From Methylococcales bacterium (GTDB lineage: Bacteria > Pseudomonadota > Gammaproteobacteria > Methylococcales > Methylomonadaceae): 64,000 bases of DNA. The translations under genes were made by a program, and so were the position numbers. Within the stretch, counting starts at the first letter, position 1. Each line of letters starts with the position of its first letter. Shown here one piece after another: positions 18,524 to 28,659 of this stretch. The notes beneath the pieces are model-generated. The model saw nothing but the letters and a program-made list of their open reading frames with translations. It did no database searches and had not been told where the DNA came from. The stretch spans positions 1 to 64,000 of the forward strand of contig JAQTMV010000004.1 of NCBI GenBank assembly GCA_028714175.1. Direction: 5' to 3'.

Positions 18524-18560
18524 GTAAAAAAATTAGTTTTATTACAAACTAATTTTTATT
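18524..18560 (-). promoter_or_regulatory. AT-rich hairpin in the leader of the surface-protein gene
   Basis: A perfect 12-base inverted repeat (AAAAATTAGTTT at 18528-18539, AAACTAATTTTT at 18546-18557) with a six-base loop lies 50-80 bases before the ATG of the repetitive protein. On the minus strand it is followed by a run of T. It could fold in the mRNA leader and stabilise or attenuate the transcript. The function is inferred from position only. Confidence 0.4.
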
Positions 18561-19014
18561 TTTATTTTTACAACATAAATAAATTTTTCCAAGCACGAAA
18601 AGACTAGACAACGCATCAATATTTGTCAACCCAATGTACAGCTAGAGGCATACTTTAAAATAATGAAGAATGCTTGATCTGGTAATGAACGCAGCGGGAA
18701 AATTTCTTTACCTCCCCCTTTAACAATACATTGTGAAAATTCAATTAGATGTGTACTTGCAAAATTGAATGTTTTTGATCAGAACTGCTAGACATTTATT
18801 ATTATTCAGCAATCAATCAACATGAGTCATTAATCAATATTTCACAATAGTGCAAGTACTATAGATGTTAGAACATACTGGTATTATTTGTCAAACTGGT
18901 TTTGCTGTTTATGAAAATATTGGACAGAGAGAGCAATAAACCCGCACCCTGTACATCGATTTCAGGGGCCTTCAAATTTAAAAAATAAAAACTTTTGCTC
19001 AACCATTGACCCCG
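18561..19014. other. AT-rich non-coding stretch
   Basis: About 450 bases without a credible gene between the acyltransferase stop and the leader of the surface-protein gene. It is very AT-rich and probably carries the promoter of the surface-protein gene. I see no RNA gene or clear repeat in it. Confidence 0.5.
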
Positions 19015-19992
19015 CTAAAGCACTGGCCTAAAGCGATGCCATAGCGGGCGCTCTATCGCCCAATGGCCGATTACCGCGCAGCATAGACTAAGCGCTAGCA
19101 CAGCAAGAATGTCATTTGGCGCTAACACCGGGGGCTGCAATTTCAGCAACCAGATCACCGGAAAATGATACAAAAAAATGCCATAGGAAAGCTCCCCGAG
19201 TCGACGATCCAGTCTAACAATCGAGTTATTCTGTTTATCAGGTTTGGGCTTGTTCAACAGTGCCACAAGGGGCATGGCAATCATTAAGCCGAGTGCGACC
19301 TCTTTGTTATAAGGCAGATACTGCCCCGCTTTAAAGAGCCACAACAGGTAGATGAAGTTGAGCGACCATAACGCAATCAGCAGATTACACAATGATCTAT
19401 GCCGATAGGAAAGCTCATGCATGGCGCCCAGTAGAAAAATGAATAAAACGCCGGGAATGAGTCGATAGCCATAGTGATCAGTGTCAAGTATTTGTAACTG
19501 AGCCAGCGTAAAAATGCCAAGACTGACACCAAACATTATCAATATGTTAGAAAGCTTTTGCGATAATAGTAACGGTGCCAGAAGATAGAACTGAATTTCT
19601 GCACCTAGCGACCAGGCTGGCGGAATCAGGGTAAAGCTGTCCTGCCCGGTGTACATATAAAAATTGAGGGGAAGTATCAGAATATTGGCAAGCCAGTCGG
19701 ACAAATCGGGCCGGATGGCTATGAATGAAGATTGCGCGCCGTTAAGCCAAACGAACGTTGCAAATAATATCGCAGCGGTGTATTGCGGCAGAATACGCCA
19801 GGCCCTATCGCAGTAAAAGCGGACTGGCGCATCAGGCTGATGCTGCCATTTTCCCCACAGCCGCGCCACTACATGACCGGCGAGCAGGTAAAATACTATC
19901 ACCGCGATCGATCCTGGTGTAAGACCATTAATCCTGAGCCCCAGATGGCTAATGAGGACAGTGCATGCCAATAAAAATCTAAGAGCGCCCAT
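19015..19992 (-). CDS. Membrane acyltransferase (acyltransferase family 3, OafA-like)
   Basis: 325 residues, at least eight hydrophobic segments. The opening MGALRFLLACTVLISHLG contains the family's RF-x(n)-H motif with the catalytic His at about residue 16, and RAWRILPQYTAAILFA is the typical R-x-R-P/L-x-Y loop. PPAWSLGAEIQFYLLAPLLL matches the conserved W-S-L-x-x-E-x-Q-F-Y motif. These enzymes O-acylate (often O-acetylate) polysaccharides or lipids across the inner membrane. It stands next to a divergent glycosyltransferase operon, so the target is probably a surface glycan. ATG at 19992. Confidence 0.85.
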   Translation of the reverse strand: MGALRFLLACTVLISHLGLRINGLTPGSIAVIVFYLLAGHVVARLWGKWQHQPDAPVRFYCDRAWRILPQYTAAILFATFVWLNGAQSSFIAIRPDLSDWLANILILPLNFYMYTGQDSFTLIPPAWSLGAEIQFYLLAPLLLSQKLSNILIMFGVSLGIFTLAQLQILDTDHYGYRLIPGVLFIFLLGAMHELSYRHRSLCNLLIALWSLNFIYLLWLFKAGQYLPYNKEVALGLMIAMPLVALLNKPKPDKQNNSIVRLDRRLGELSYGIFLYHFPVIWLLKLQPPVLAPNDILAVLALSLCCAVIGHWAIERPLWHRFRPVL

Positions 19993-20220
19993 AATGCCTG
20001 ATCATTGTCATTGGGGATTTTATGCGATATTTAAGATAATTTACCACGAAGACCAGGAAGAAAAACAAAAAAGGTTAATTATTCGGTTTTGTTGCCTTAT
20101 TTTTTTCGGGCACTGTCAATTAAAAAGTTTGACTTATTGGGCTGTTTTTCTTAATGTAAGGAATTTTAGAATCCGGGATTGATAAATTGATGGAGTTATC
20201 GCCACGATTGGTTGTCACCG

Positions 20221-21210
20221 ATGGATGAAATGGCGAAATATGGATCCATGGAAACGACGCAAGGCGCGTCGCCCTCGGTATTGTTGGTCATCCCCGTTTT
20301 TAATGAGGGGAAGGCAGTATACGCCAACTTGCAAGTCATCGCCGCAGCCGCCACCGGGATCGAGCCCGAATGCAGCCTGCAGATGCTAATCGTGGACGAT
20401 GGCTCGACCGACGGAACAGTTAAGGAACTGGCTCGTTATTGCAGCGACGAAAAACGCGCCCGCTGGATCGGCTTTACGCGGAATTTCGGCAAGGAATCCG
20501 CCATCCACGCTGGCCTCGATCATGCCGATGCTGATGCAGTCATCGTCATGGATAGTGATTTACAGCATCCGCCGGAACTTATCCCGCAAATGGTCGCCCT
20601 GTGGAAGAAGGGGCTGCCCGTGGTCGAAGCCTGGAAATCCGGACGCGGGAAGGAAAGCTTCGCGAGCCGAATTTTCGCCGCCGCATTTTATGCACTATTC
20701 GGCTATTTTTCCGGTCTCGACTTGCGCGGCCAAAGTGATTTTAAATTGCTCGACCGGCGCGTCGTCCTGGAATACCGCCGTCTGTCCGAACGCCGGCGCT
20801 TTTTCCGTGGCCTGGTGCAATGGCTGAACTATCCCAGCGCACGACTGCCTTTCGTCGTGCCGCCGCGCGCGGCCGGCCAGACGAGTTGGGGGCGCTGGCG
20901 TCTGTTGCGCTATGCGCTCGGTAACCTGACCTCGTTTTCGGCCTTGCCCCTACAGCTGATCAGCTGGATGGGTGTATTAACCCTGGCCGTTGGCTTCGTA
21001 ATCGGCAGCATCAGCCTTTACAAGAAATGGGCCGGCGTCGCGCTCGACGGATTCACAACCGTGATCCTGCTGATCGTTTTCGCCAGCGGCGTGCTGATGT
21101 TGAGTCTGGGGATCATCGGCCATTACCTGGCAAAAATTTACGAGGAACTCAAGCTGCGTCCGCATTATGTGCTTAAAGACATCTTTCCCGGCCTGGAGGA
21201 AAGGAGATGA
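20221..21210 (+). CDS. Polyprenyl-phosphate glycosyltransferase (GT2, GtrB/ArnC/DPM1-like)
   Basis: About 330 residues. GT2 catalytic core: VIPVFNEGKAVYANLQVI, LIVDDGSTDGT, and DSDLQHPPELI (DxD-like), then R-rich FKLLDRR and ERRRFFRG motifs. Two C-terminal membrane helices (LQLISWMGVLTLAVGFVIG; TVILLIVFASGVLMLSLGII) and the ending GHYLAKIYEELKLRP are typical of GtrB/DPM1 enzymes that load a sugar onto undecaprenyl phosphate. I chose ATG 20221; an upstream TTG (20212) and downstream ATGs are possible. The stop overlaps the next gene (ATGA). Confidence 0.85.
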   Translation: MDEMAKYGSMETTQGASPSVLLVIPVFNEGKAVYANLQVIAAAATGIEPECSLQMLIVDDGSTDGTVKELARYCSDEKRARWIGFTRNFGKESAIHAGLDHADADAVIVMDSDLQHPPELIPQMVALWKKGLPVVEAWKSGRGKESFASRIFAAAFYALFGYFSGLDLRGQSDFKLLDRRVVLEYRRLSERRRFFRGLVQWLNYPSARLPFVVPPRAAGQTSWGRWRLLRYALGNLTSFSALPLQLISWMGVLTLAVGFVIGSISLYKKWAGVALDGFTTVILLIVFASGVLMLSLGIIGHYLAKIYEELKLRPHYVLKDIFPGLEERR

Positions 21211-21545
21211 AGGAACCTTTACTAATCCTTCTAGCCGTGCTGTGCAATTCCGGCGCTCAGATCGCACTCAAGACGGGGGCTGCGGACGAGATGTCAAGCT
21301 GGCGCAGCTGGCTGAATCCCGGTATCCTGTCAGGACTGGCACTCTATGGCATAAGTTTCGTGCTGACTGTGCGCGTCTATGCCGTTAATGCGCTAAGCGT
21401 GATTTCCCCCCTCATGGCAGGCGCCATCTTCGTGCTGATCAGCGCGGCGGCTCGCCTTCTTTTCGGCGAACCCTTTACGCTGGTCAAAACCACCGGAATC
21501 CTGCTCATCCTGGCCGGCATCGCCCTGCTATCGCGTTCCGCCTGA
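21207..21545 (+). CDS. Small EamA/SMR-type transporter (ArnE/ArnF-like flippase)
   Basis: 112 residues, four hydrophobic helices, starting MKEPLLILLAVLCNSGAQIALK and ending TTGILLILAGIALLSRS. This size and layout are those of the ArnE/ArnF and EmrE-like family. Wedged between a GtrB-type transferase (four-base overlap, GGAAAGGAG ribosome site) and a large membrane protein, it most likely flips the polyprenyl-phosphate sugar, taking the place GtrA has in the other two modules of this window. Confidence 0.75.
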   Translation: MKEPLLILLAVLCNSGAQIALKTGAADEMSSWRSWLNPGILSGLALYGISFVLTVRVYAVNALSVISPLMAGAIFVLISAAARLLFGEPFTLVKTTGILLILAGIALLSRSA

Positions 21546-21546
21546 A

Positions 21547-23289
21547 ATGGGGTTTCTGGAAAAATTTGCAGGTTTGGCTTCAGACCGACATGTCGAATCA
21601 GATTGCAAGTCGGCCTTGCAACCGTCATGCCTTTCTGAAGCGCAGCCTCCAGGTATGGTACTGCTCCAAACGGCACTGGCCGCCTTTTTTGGCGCAACGT
21701 TCTTTCTCTGGCTGTTCGGGGTGCAACCGCTTGATCCGGCAAATATCGGCTGGCTGATGCATGGCGACCCTGCTCAGCATTATCTCGGCTGGCAATTTTT
21801 TCGCGGTGAATCCTGGCATTGGCCGCCGGGGCGCATCGAAAACTTCGGCGCGCCCATCGGGGCCGGTATCGTGTTCACTGATTCCATCCCTTTGCTGGCC
21901 TTTCTGTTCAAGCCGCTTTCTCCCTGGTTGCCGGCTGAATTTCAGTATTTCGGAGCCTGGATGCTCTTTTGCTACATGCTTTCCGCCGTTTTTGGCTGGC
22001 GTCTCATGGCACACGCCACACCGCATGGAAGGCTGCGCACACTGGGTACTCTGTTATTTCTGATGAGCCCCGCCATGCTGCTGCGCGCCTACGGACACGA
22101 ATCGCTGATGGCGCACTGGCTCCTGCTGGCAGGGTTCGACCGCTATGCCGCCCCTTGGCGCGGCAGCTCATGGCTGGCGCTGCTGCTGGTGGCGGTGCTG
22201 GTGCATCCATACCTGTTTCTGATGACGCTGGCGCTGGCGGCGGCGGCGTTAATTCGTGCGTTCATGCTCGAAAAGACCGGTGCCCGCCTGCTATGGCAGA
22301 TGGCCCTCGGCACAATCGTTTTGCTGATGGTCATGTGGGGGGCCGGTTACTTTATCGCCGCGCCGCACCAGCTGTCGGCTGAAGGTTACGGCCATTATTC
22401 GGCCAACTTATCGAGTTATGTCGACCCCATGGACTGGCACAGCTTCCTGCACAGTTACGGGCGCGACACGGCAGGCAAGTATGAATGGTCACAATTTCTG
22501 AAACCGCGCGGACAGGCGACCACCGGGCAATACGAAGGCTTCGCCTATTTAGGCCTGGGGGCACTCATACTGGCTCCTTACGCTTTCGCGCACCTGCTAA
22601 CACAGCCGCCACGCTGGCGAGTGCAGCAATTCTGGCTGCCGTTGTTGATGGTCTGTGTCGCCCTGTTTGCAGCGGCGCTTTCCCATAAAATCACGCTGGG
22701 CAGCAAGGTGCTGATCGAGATTCCGTGGACACCCAACATCCTCAAGGCGCTCTCGGTGTTCCGCGCCAGCGGGCGCTTCGTTTGGCCCCTATATTATTTA
22801 TTGCTGTGGGCGGTGCTGGCGGCCATTGTCCACTATTGTCCGCTCCGCCTGGCAACCGTTTTGCTGATCATCGGCATCACCCTGCAATTCACCGATCTGC
22901 GTAAAAAATTCGCCGAGTTCCGCCATCAGCCCACCTGGCAGACCCCGCTCAAAGACCCTCTGTGGGAGCAAGCGGCACTTCGCTACCACAATTTTTCCGT
23001 CATTCCGACGCAACTGGAGGACGATGCCTATATCCCCCTCGCGCACCTGGCTGCACTCCACGGCGCGGCTATTGACGCCGGCTACGTCGCACGCCCGGAT
23101 AACGCGGCGCTGAAAGCTTACGCAGATAAACAGTCTGACAATATTGCCGAGGGACGCCTACGCTCAGACACACTGTATATTTTACCCCAGGGAGAGGAAC
23201 TGGCTGCCCTCCTCTCCCGCCTGAGCGCCGATGTGGAAATCCGTAGTGCCGATGGTTATGTTCTCCTGCTGCCTCCCTCCGGTATGTAG
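21547..23289 (+). CDS. DUF6311 membrane protein, probable GT-C glycosyltransferase
   Basis: 580 residues with about ten or more membrane helices followed by a soluble tail (about 450-580). The first periplasmic loop holds the acidic motif HGDPAQHYLGWQFFR, the usual position of the catalytic Asp of GT-C enzymes, and FTDSIPLLAFLFKPLS follows. It begins one base after the flippase gene, so all three genes form one operon and the protein probably uses the flipped lipid-linked sugar. The acceptor is unknown. A broken second copy of its C-terminal half lies at 28960-29931. Confidence 0.75.
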   Translation: MGFLEKFAGLASDRHVESDCKSALQPSCLSEAQPPGMVLLQTALAAFFGATFFLWLFGVQPLDPANIGWLMHGDPAQHYLGWQFFRGESWHWPPGRIENFGAPIGAGIVFTDSIPLLAFLFKPLSPWLPAEFQYFGAWMLFCYMLSAVFGWRLMAHATPHGRLRTLGTLLFLMSPAMLLRAYGHESLMAHWLLLAGFDRYAAPWRGSSWLALLLVAVLVHPYLFLMTLALAAAALIRAFMLEKTGARLLWQMALGTIVLLMVMWGAGYFIAAPHQLSAEGYGHYSANLSSYVDPMDWHSFLHSYGRDTAGKYEWSQFLKPRGQATTGQYEGFAYLGLGALILAPYAFAHLLTQPPRWRVQQFWLPLLMVCVALFAAALSHKITLGSKVLIEIPWTPNILKALSVFRASGRFVWPLYYLLLWAVLAAIVHYCPLRLATVLLIIGITLQFTDLRKKFAEFRHQPTWQTPLKDPLWEQAALRYHNFSVIPTQLEDDAYIPLAHLAALHGAAIDAGYVARPDNAALKAYADKQSDNIAEGRLRSDTLYILPQGEELAALLSRLSADVEIRSADGYVLLLPPSGM

Positions 23290-23394
23290 TCGGGCAGATT
23301 GCACAGCTTGCGTCCGCACAAGGCTCTTCAAGACTGCTCGCTTTGCACACGGCGTTCCTTTGATTCCCGGAAAGAATGAAGATAGTTATGTTCA

Positions 23395-23423
23395 GAGCCG
23401 GGTACACTGTGCGTACCCGGCTC
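23395..23423. terminator. Strong hairpin between convergent genes
   Basis: An 11-base perfect, GC-rich stem (GAGCCGGGTAC at 23395-23405, GTACCCGGCTC at 23413-23423) with a seven-base loop. It lies between the convergent DUF6311 operon and TonB receptor gene. It has no T run, so it is a stem-loop that may block both transcripts or protect 3' ends. A weaker 7-base stem with a T run follows on the plus strand at 23449-23480. Confidence 0.5.
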
Positions 23424-23478
23424 GATTGCAACCGCATTTCCAGGCAGGAGCTTGTGAACAGCCAACAAGCTGAAATTT

Positions 23479-25809
23479 TTACAAGCTCAAACGCACGCCA
23501 ATCCAGCCGCCTCTGGGTGCGCCGGGTGACACAAATCGGCCATCGTCAAATTCGGGCCCCAATACCTCGGATGCATTCCCATAAACACCAAACGAGTTAT
23601 AGTGGGTGTCGAAAATATTATTGACCTTGCCAAACAAGGCAAAATACTTGGTCACCTTATACTCCGCGGTAGCATTGAACAGCCAGTAGCCGCTTAATTT
23701 CCCTGTAATATTGGCTTCATCGCCTCTAAAATACTGATCGCCGCTGTATATTCCGTCAATACCGAATGATACTTTCTGCCATAGATCGACACCGATAGTC
23801 GCTTTATAGAGATGCTCAGGGATACCCGGGATTCTGTCACCACTGCTGACAGCTATCGCCTGGGAAGGATTCAGCGGATTAACGCTGTCAAACCCATCCA
23901 TAAAGGTAGCGTTTAAATAGGTATAGTTGGTTGAAAAATGCCAATCGTCAATTTGACTGAACAATTGCGGATAATTAACAGTCGTTCCCGCTTCTATGCC
24001 GTAACGGCGGGTTTTCCCTACATTATCAAAAAAACCCTGGCTAATAATATTGCTGGAGACATCGCGGCGAAAAATAATATCGTTACTATTAATCGTATGG
24101 AAATAGCCCAGATTCCATTTCAAATCACCTTTACCCAGCAGTTCATTCAAGTCCCCCCTGAAACCGCCTTCCCAGGTTTTGGCAACAACTTGCTTCAAAG
24201 GCGGGTCAGCAATAAAGGAATTCGGCAATTTACACGGAGCAGCGGGATCAGCACAGCTCAATTCCATCGGTGTCGGAGCACGTGTCGACTCGCTGTAGCT
24301 ACCATAAGTACCCAGATTATCAAGGATTTGATAAGTTAACCCGGCAGAGGGATTAAACCGGTTAAATGTATGCGCTCCGTTTAACGTATTTAAAGGATCG
24401 TTGATATATTGATCCTCCATGTCAATATTGATATGGTTAAAGCGCCCGGCGATCGTGGCGGTTAAATCATCAGTAATGGAAAAACTGTCGGTAAAAAATG
24501 CGCCTATTGTTTGTGTACTGGTATTCAGCCTTACTTTGGATTCATCGACAAAAATACCGCTGCCAATTGTACCCCTGGATTCTGTTAAAGCCGCAAGCTC
24601 TGTATCCGACTCAAAATGAACAGTGGCATAATCATAACTGGCGCCGATAGTCAGATTGTTTTCATGGTTGAATAAATCCTGATTAAACACCGACTGTAAC
24701 GAACCGCCGCGACTGCGCATATAGGTTTGGCTGGTATTGTTGGTTGCCCCTTCGACTGCATCGACCGCCTCAACATCTTGACCATTGGTATCTATAACAA
24801 CTTCTTCGTCATCACCCGCGTCTTCACATAATAATCCGTCATTTTCAGCCAGTACGCAGTCCTCAAAATCACTGTTGTCGCCATTAAACGTCCTGATACG
24901 ATTCTGCCGGAAATAAGCGTTGCCGCTGATTTCAACAGCATCTGTCAGATCGTAGCTGCCTGCCAATTCCGAAAAAAACATGCGGGTTGTGGTCTGGTCG
25001 GGGTGCGTAAAAACAGCCTTTCTGTTTTGATCCTGTAACTGGACAGGCGCGGCGCCATTGCCTTTCAAGTTATTATCATTAGCGGCCAGCGTTAAATCCA
25101 GCGAACCTTTGTCACCGCGCCAGCTTAATGTACCTAAACCCTGTTTGGCTGATGAAGGTGAAAAATCCCGCCAGCCTTCTTCATCAAAGTTATGCAAATC
25201 TAAAAAATAGCCCCAGGTGCCATTATTCCAGCCGCTGGTTATTTCTTCCGAGTGTCTGTCCCAGGAGCCGCCGTAGGCTTCAAACTGATGTCCGGGCGCT
25301 GAAAATCCGGTTTTGGTCTTGATTGATATCGCGCCGCCCAGCGTGTTCAAGCCATATACTGGATTAGAGCCGGGAAATAACACCATAGAGTCAATCGCAG
25401 CTTCTGAAATCAAGTCCCAATTAACGGAGTCGCCAAAAGGTTCGTTAAACCTGACGCCATTCACATAAGTCGAGATGCCTTGTGGCAAACCCAAAATAGG
25501 TGTGGCCGCAAAACCGCGATAATAAATGTCCGGTTGCAATGGGTTATTTTGCGCTTCATTGATACTCACGCTGCCCAGATAACGGTTTATGTATTCCGCT
25601 AAAGAGAGGCTTTGGGTTTTTTCCAATTGTGCTGAAGAAACAGTTTGAATTTGAGCGGGTATTTTTTGGACAGCAACCCCGCTACCTTGTACTGGTGTAA
25701 CACCGACAACATCGATGACGCCAAGGTCAAGCGGCTTGTCTTTTTCCGGAGCAGCGCTAACAGCCGAAAGACTGAATAGTCCAAGTAAGCCGTAGGCAAG
25801 TTTTTTCAT
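23479..25809 (-). CDS. TonB-dependent outer-membrane receptor
   Basis: 776 residues from ATG 25809 (GAGAG ahead; the longer frame from a TTG at 25833 would spoil the signal peptide). Signal peptide MKKLAYGLLGLFSLSAVSA, then a TonB-box-like start (LGVIDVVG), the plug domain (about 45-165, GISTYVNGVRFNEPFGDSV and NPVYGLNTLGGAISIKTK) and a beta-barrel ending in GGWIGVRLSL with a C-terminal Phe-free aromatic-poor last strand. The ligand is not evident; relatives import iron complexes, vitamins or sugars. Transcribed away from the flippase gene, sharing a 200-base divergent region. Confidence 0.9.
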   Translation of the reverse strand: MKKLAYGLLGLFSLSAVSAAPEKDKPLDLGVIDVVGVTPVQGSGVAVQKIPAQIQTVSSAQLEKTQSLSLAEYINRYLGSVSINEAQNNPLQPDIYYRGFAATPILGLPQGISTYVNGVRFNEPFGDSVNWDLISEAAIDSMVLFPGSNPVYGLNTLGGAISIKTKTGFSAPGHQFEAYGGSWDRHSEEITSGWNNGTWGYFLDLHNFDEEGWRDFSPSSAKQGLGTLSWRGDKGSLDLTLAANDNNLKGNGAAPVQLQDQNRKAVFTHPDQTTTRMFFSELAGSYDLTDAVEISGNAYFRQNRIRTFNGDNSDFEDCVLAENDGLLCEDAGDDEEVVIDTNGQDVEAVDAVEGATNNTSQTYMRSRGGSLQSVFNQDLFNHENNLTIGASYDYATVHFESDTELAALTESRGTIGSGIFVDESKVRLNTSTQTIGAFFTDSFSITDDLTATIAGRFNHINIDMEDQYINDPLNTLNGAHTFNRFNPSAGLTYQILDNLGTYGSYSESTRAPTPMELSCADPAAPCKLPNSFIADPPLKQVVAKTWEGGFRGDLNELLGKGDLKWNLGYFHTINSNDIIFRRDVSSNIISQGFFDNVGKTRRYGIEAGTTVNYPQLFSQIDDWHFSTNYTYLNATFMDGFDSVNPLNPSQAIAVSSGDRIPGIPEHLYKATIGVDLWQKVSFGIDGIYSGDQYFRGDEANITGKLSGYWLFNATAEYKVTKYFALFGKVNNIFDTHYNSFGVYGNASEVLGPEFDDGRFVSPGAPRGGWIGVRLSL

Positions 25810-26016
25810 AGTTCTCTCTAATGTTAATTGCAAGTTTAGCCATCATAGCCAAATCATCGAGCAACACATAGACGAGCGCTATGAAAAGGAATTATTCCTA
25901 TGCCATTCAAGGGATTTTTGAAGCTCCCTTAATTCCATAGCTGAATAACGCAGTCCAATAAGCCTGATCATGTATAATTTCGCGCATTATCCAATACACA
26001 TCAAACTCACTACATA

Positions 26017-27498
26017 ATGGGTATTATAAAAAAACTTGCATCTCAAACTGCAATTTACGGTATCAGCAGTATTTTCGGTCGATTCCTCAATTATCTGTTA
26101 GTGCCGCTGTATACCTATTATTTCTCGGCGGCGGAATACGGCGTGGTATCGGAGTTTTATGCTTATGCAGGGTTTTTTTCCGTTTTACTGTTATTCGGGT
26201 TTGAGACCGGCTATTTCCGTTTTCGCGACAAGGAGCATACAGGCAGAGATGTTGCCTATTCAACGGCGCTGATTTTTGTCGTATTGGTCAATCTGGGTTT
26301 TTTTCTTTTTATTTTGCTGATTAATGCACGACTCTCGGCGGCGTTGCATTACGCTAATCACCCGGAGTATGTGTTGTACTTTACCCTTATTTTGACGCTG
26401 GATGCTATTGCGTCCATTCCGTTTGCCAGGTTACGTGCGGAAGACAAGGCATTCCGATTCGCCGGAATCAAAGTGGCAGAGATACTGGTAACTGTGCTGC
26501 TCAGTCTGTTTTTCATCATTTTTTGGCCCAAACTCTATGAAGAAAACCCGCATATATGGCTAGCCAAAATTTACAATCCGGCGATAGGTATAGGTTATAT
26601 TTTTATCGCCAACCTGGTTGCCAGTCTGTTCAAGTTTTTATTGCTCACGCCACAGTTAGCCGGGTTGTCCTGGGGCTTTGACCGGGCGTTGTTTGGCAGA
26701 ATGATCCGCTATTCACTGCCGATGGTGGTGATTGGTTTTGCCGGAATCATCAATGAAATGCTCGACCGCGTTCTGCTTAAATATCTGTTGCCTTATGACC
26801 TGCAGACCAACATGAAGATGTTGGGTATTTATAGCGCCTGTTACAAGCTGTCCATTTTGATGTCATTATTCATTCAGGCCTTCCGCTATGCCGCCGAGCC
26901 GTTTTTCTTTGCCTATTCATGCAACAGCGATGCCCGCTCTGTTTACGCCAAGGTGCTGAAGTTTTTTGTTATTTTCTGCGTGTTCATTTTTTTACTGGTG
27001 ACGTTATTTATCGATTTCTTCAAGTATTTTGTTGGTGAAGAGTTTCGTGCCGGTCTTGAAGTCGTGCCGATTTTACTGTTGGCCAATTTGTTTCTGGGTA
27101 TCTATGTCAATCTGTCGATCTGGTACAAGCTGACTGACCGCACGCTGATGGGCGCCTTCGTTTCTATGGCTGGTGCAGCGCTGACGATTGCGCTTAACGT
27201 CTGGTGGATACCGGAATTCGGTTATGTCGGCTCAGCCTGGGCAACATTGGCTTGCTATGCAAGCATGGCGATAGTCTCGTATCTGCTGGGACGGCGCTAT
27301 TATCCGGTAGCATACGATGTTAAACGTGTAATCGCTTATATAACACTGGGCGTGGCTTTGTATTACGCGCGGCAGCAGTTACCGGTAAGCGCTGGCTGGT
27401 GGCAGCCGTGGTTATTGTCCGCCGAGTTGATGTTGCTATATATTCTGACGGCTGTACTTTTTGAGTTTCGTCAAATAGCTGTAAAGATCGGGCGTTAA
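26017..27498 (+). CDS. Oligosaccharide flippase, Wzx/MVF type
   Basis: 493 residues, about fourteen hydrophobic helices, opening KKLASQTAIYGISSIFGRFL, the usual start of polysaccharide-biosynthesis flippases (RfbX/Wzx class). LNYLLVPLYTYYFSAAEYG and later YGYVGSAWATL-type motif (FGYVGSAWATLACY) support it. Expected role: move lipid-linked oligosaccharide repeat units across the inner membrane. It precedes the AI-2E transporter gene with a 44-base gap. ATG 26017. Confidence 0.88.
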   Translation: MGIIKKLASQTAIYGISSIFGRFLNYLLVPLYTYYFSAAEYGVVSEFYAYAGFFSVLLLFGFETGYFRFRDKEHTGRDVAYSTALIFVVLVNLGFFLFILLINARLSAALHYANHPEYVLYFTLILTLDAIASIPFARLRAEDKAFRFAGIKVAEILVTVLLSLFFIIFWPKLYEENPHIWLAKIYNPAIGIGYIFIANLVASLFKFLLLTPQLAGLSWGFDRALFGRMIRYSLPMVVIGFAGIINEMLDRVLLKYLLPYDLQTNMKMLGIYSACYKLSILMSLFIQAFRYAAEPFFFAYSCNSDARSVYAKVLKFFVIFCVFIFLLVTLFIDFFKYFVGEEFRAGLEVVPILLLANLFLGIYVNLSIWYKLTDRTLMGAFVSMAGAALTIALNVWWIPEFGYVGSAWATLACYASMAIVSYLLGRRYYPVAYDVKRVIAYITLGVALYYARQQLPVSAGWWQPWLLSAELMLLYILTAVLFEFRQIAVKIGR

Positions 27499-27542
27499 AC
27501 TTAGATTATGCTGAGTATTTTTTTAATCATAAATCATGATCT

Positions 27543-28613
27543 ATGCCAAATAATCTGGAAGTCCGGGCTCGGCTTATCGCAAGTCTTTTTTTACTGTCGC
27601 TGGGTGCTTGGGTTTTGCACAGTTTTCTACCGTTACTGGCCTGGGCGGTGGTTCTGGCCATTGCCACCTGGCCGGTTTATCAGCGTTTACTCGTTACCCC
27701 GGAATTGCACGGAAAAGTGACTTGGGGGGCTGTCGGACTTACTTTACTGATCGGTGCGATTATACTGGCGCCATTGGGTTATGGCTTGAGCCGGTTGCTT
27801 CAGGAGGCGCAATCGCTCGGACAACTGCTGACTAATGCGCAAAATAGCGGTATTCCGCCACCGGTTTGGCTGGGAACCCTGCCAATAATAGGCAGTTGGG
27901 CCAAAGAAATCTGGTTGAATGCGTTGGGCAGCCCGGAAGCGGCAAATGAATCCTTGCACTGGCTGAGTACCGGCAGTGCCGTCACTTACACCAAAGAATT
28001 TGCCAGCCAGCTTTTACATCGCTTCTTCGGTTTTCTGACCATTCTGCTGGTGCTGTTTTTTGTTTATCAGCACGGTGATGGCCTGGGCCGTCAGGTGTTG
28101 GCGAGCAGCCGGAAATTGTTCGGTGAAACCGGAATTCGTTATACACTGCATGCAACGGCAGCGGTGCGTGCAACTGTCAACGGCATGGTGCTGATCGGAT
28201 TGGGTAAAGGCTTGCTGTTGGGCATGGGCTACGCATTGGCCGGATTAAGCAATCCCGCCATATTGGGCGCGCTGACGGGGATTTTTGCCATGATTCCCTA
28301 CGCAGCCAAACTGATTTTCGGAACCTGCGCACTGGTATTGGTAGCCAAAGGCCACATGGCGGCAGGAGTAGGGCTGTTTGCCTACGGCATGATTCTTACT
28401 CTGGTGGCGGACAATTATGTGCGTCCCGCTTTAATAGGCGGTGCGGTCAGGCTGCCATTTATCTGGACGCTGCTGGGAATTTTCGGCGGCATGGAGACCT
28501 TCGGATTGCTGGGATTATTTTTGGGGCCTACATTGATGGCTGTACTGATGTCGATCTGGCGCGACTGGCTGGAAGATGTGAACCAAACAAAAGAAGCGGG
28601 GCCTAATAAATAA
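27543..28613 (+). CDS. AI-2E family transporter
   Basis: 356 residues with about eight membrane helices. The N-terminal SLGAWVLHSFLPLLAWAVVLAIATWPVYQR and the C-terminal GIFGGMETFGLLGLFLGPTL followed by RDWLEDVNQ are diagnostic of the AI-2E (PerM/YdiK) exporter family. These proteins have been linked to autoinducer-2 export, pH and Na+ homeostasis; the actual cargo here is unknown. ATG 27543, 44 bases after the flippase. Confidence 0.88.
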   Translation: MPNNLEVRARLIASLFLLSLGAWVLHSFLPLLAWAVVLAIATWPVYQRLLVTPELHGKVTWGAVGLTLLIGAIILAPLGYGLSRLLQEAQSLGQLLTNAQNSGIPPPVWLGTLPIIGSWAKEIWLNALGSPEAANESLHWLSTGSAVTYTKEFASQLLHRFFGFLTILLVLFFVYQHGDGLGRQVLASSRKLFGETGIRYTLHATAAVRATVNGMVLIGLGKGLLLGMGYALAGLSNPAILGALTGIFAMIPYAAKLIFGTCALVLVAKGHMAAGVGLFAYGMILTLVADNYVRPALIGGAVRLPFIWTLLGIFGGMETFGLLGLFLGPTLMAVLMSIWRDWLEDVNQTKEAGPNK

Positions 28614-28659
28614 TTCCTTTAAGGCATACGCATGAAATAACTTGCGTATCTGAACGGGT

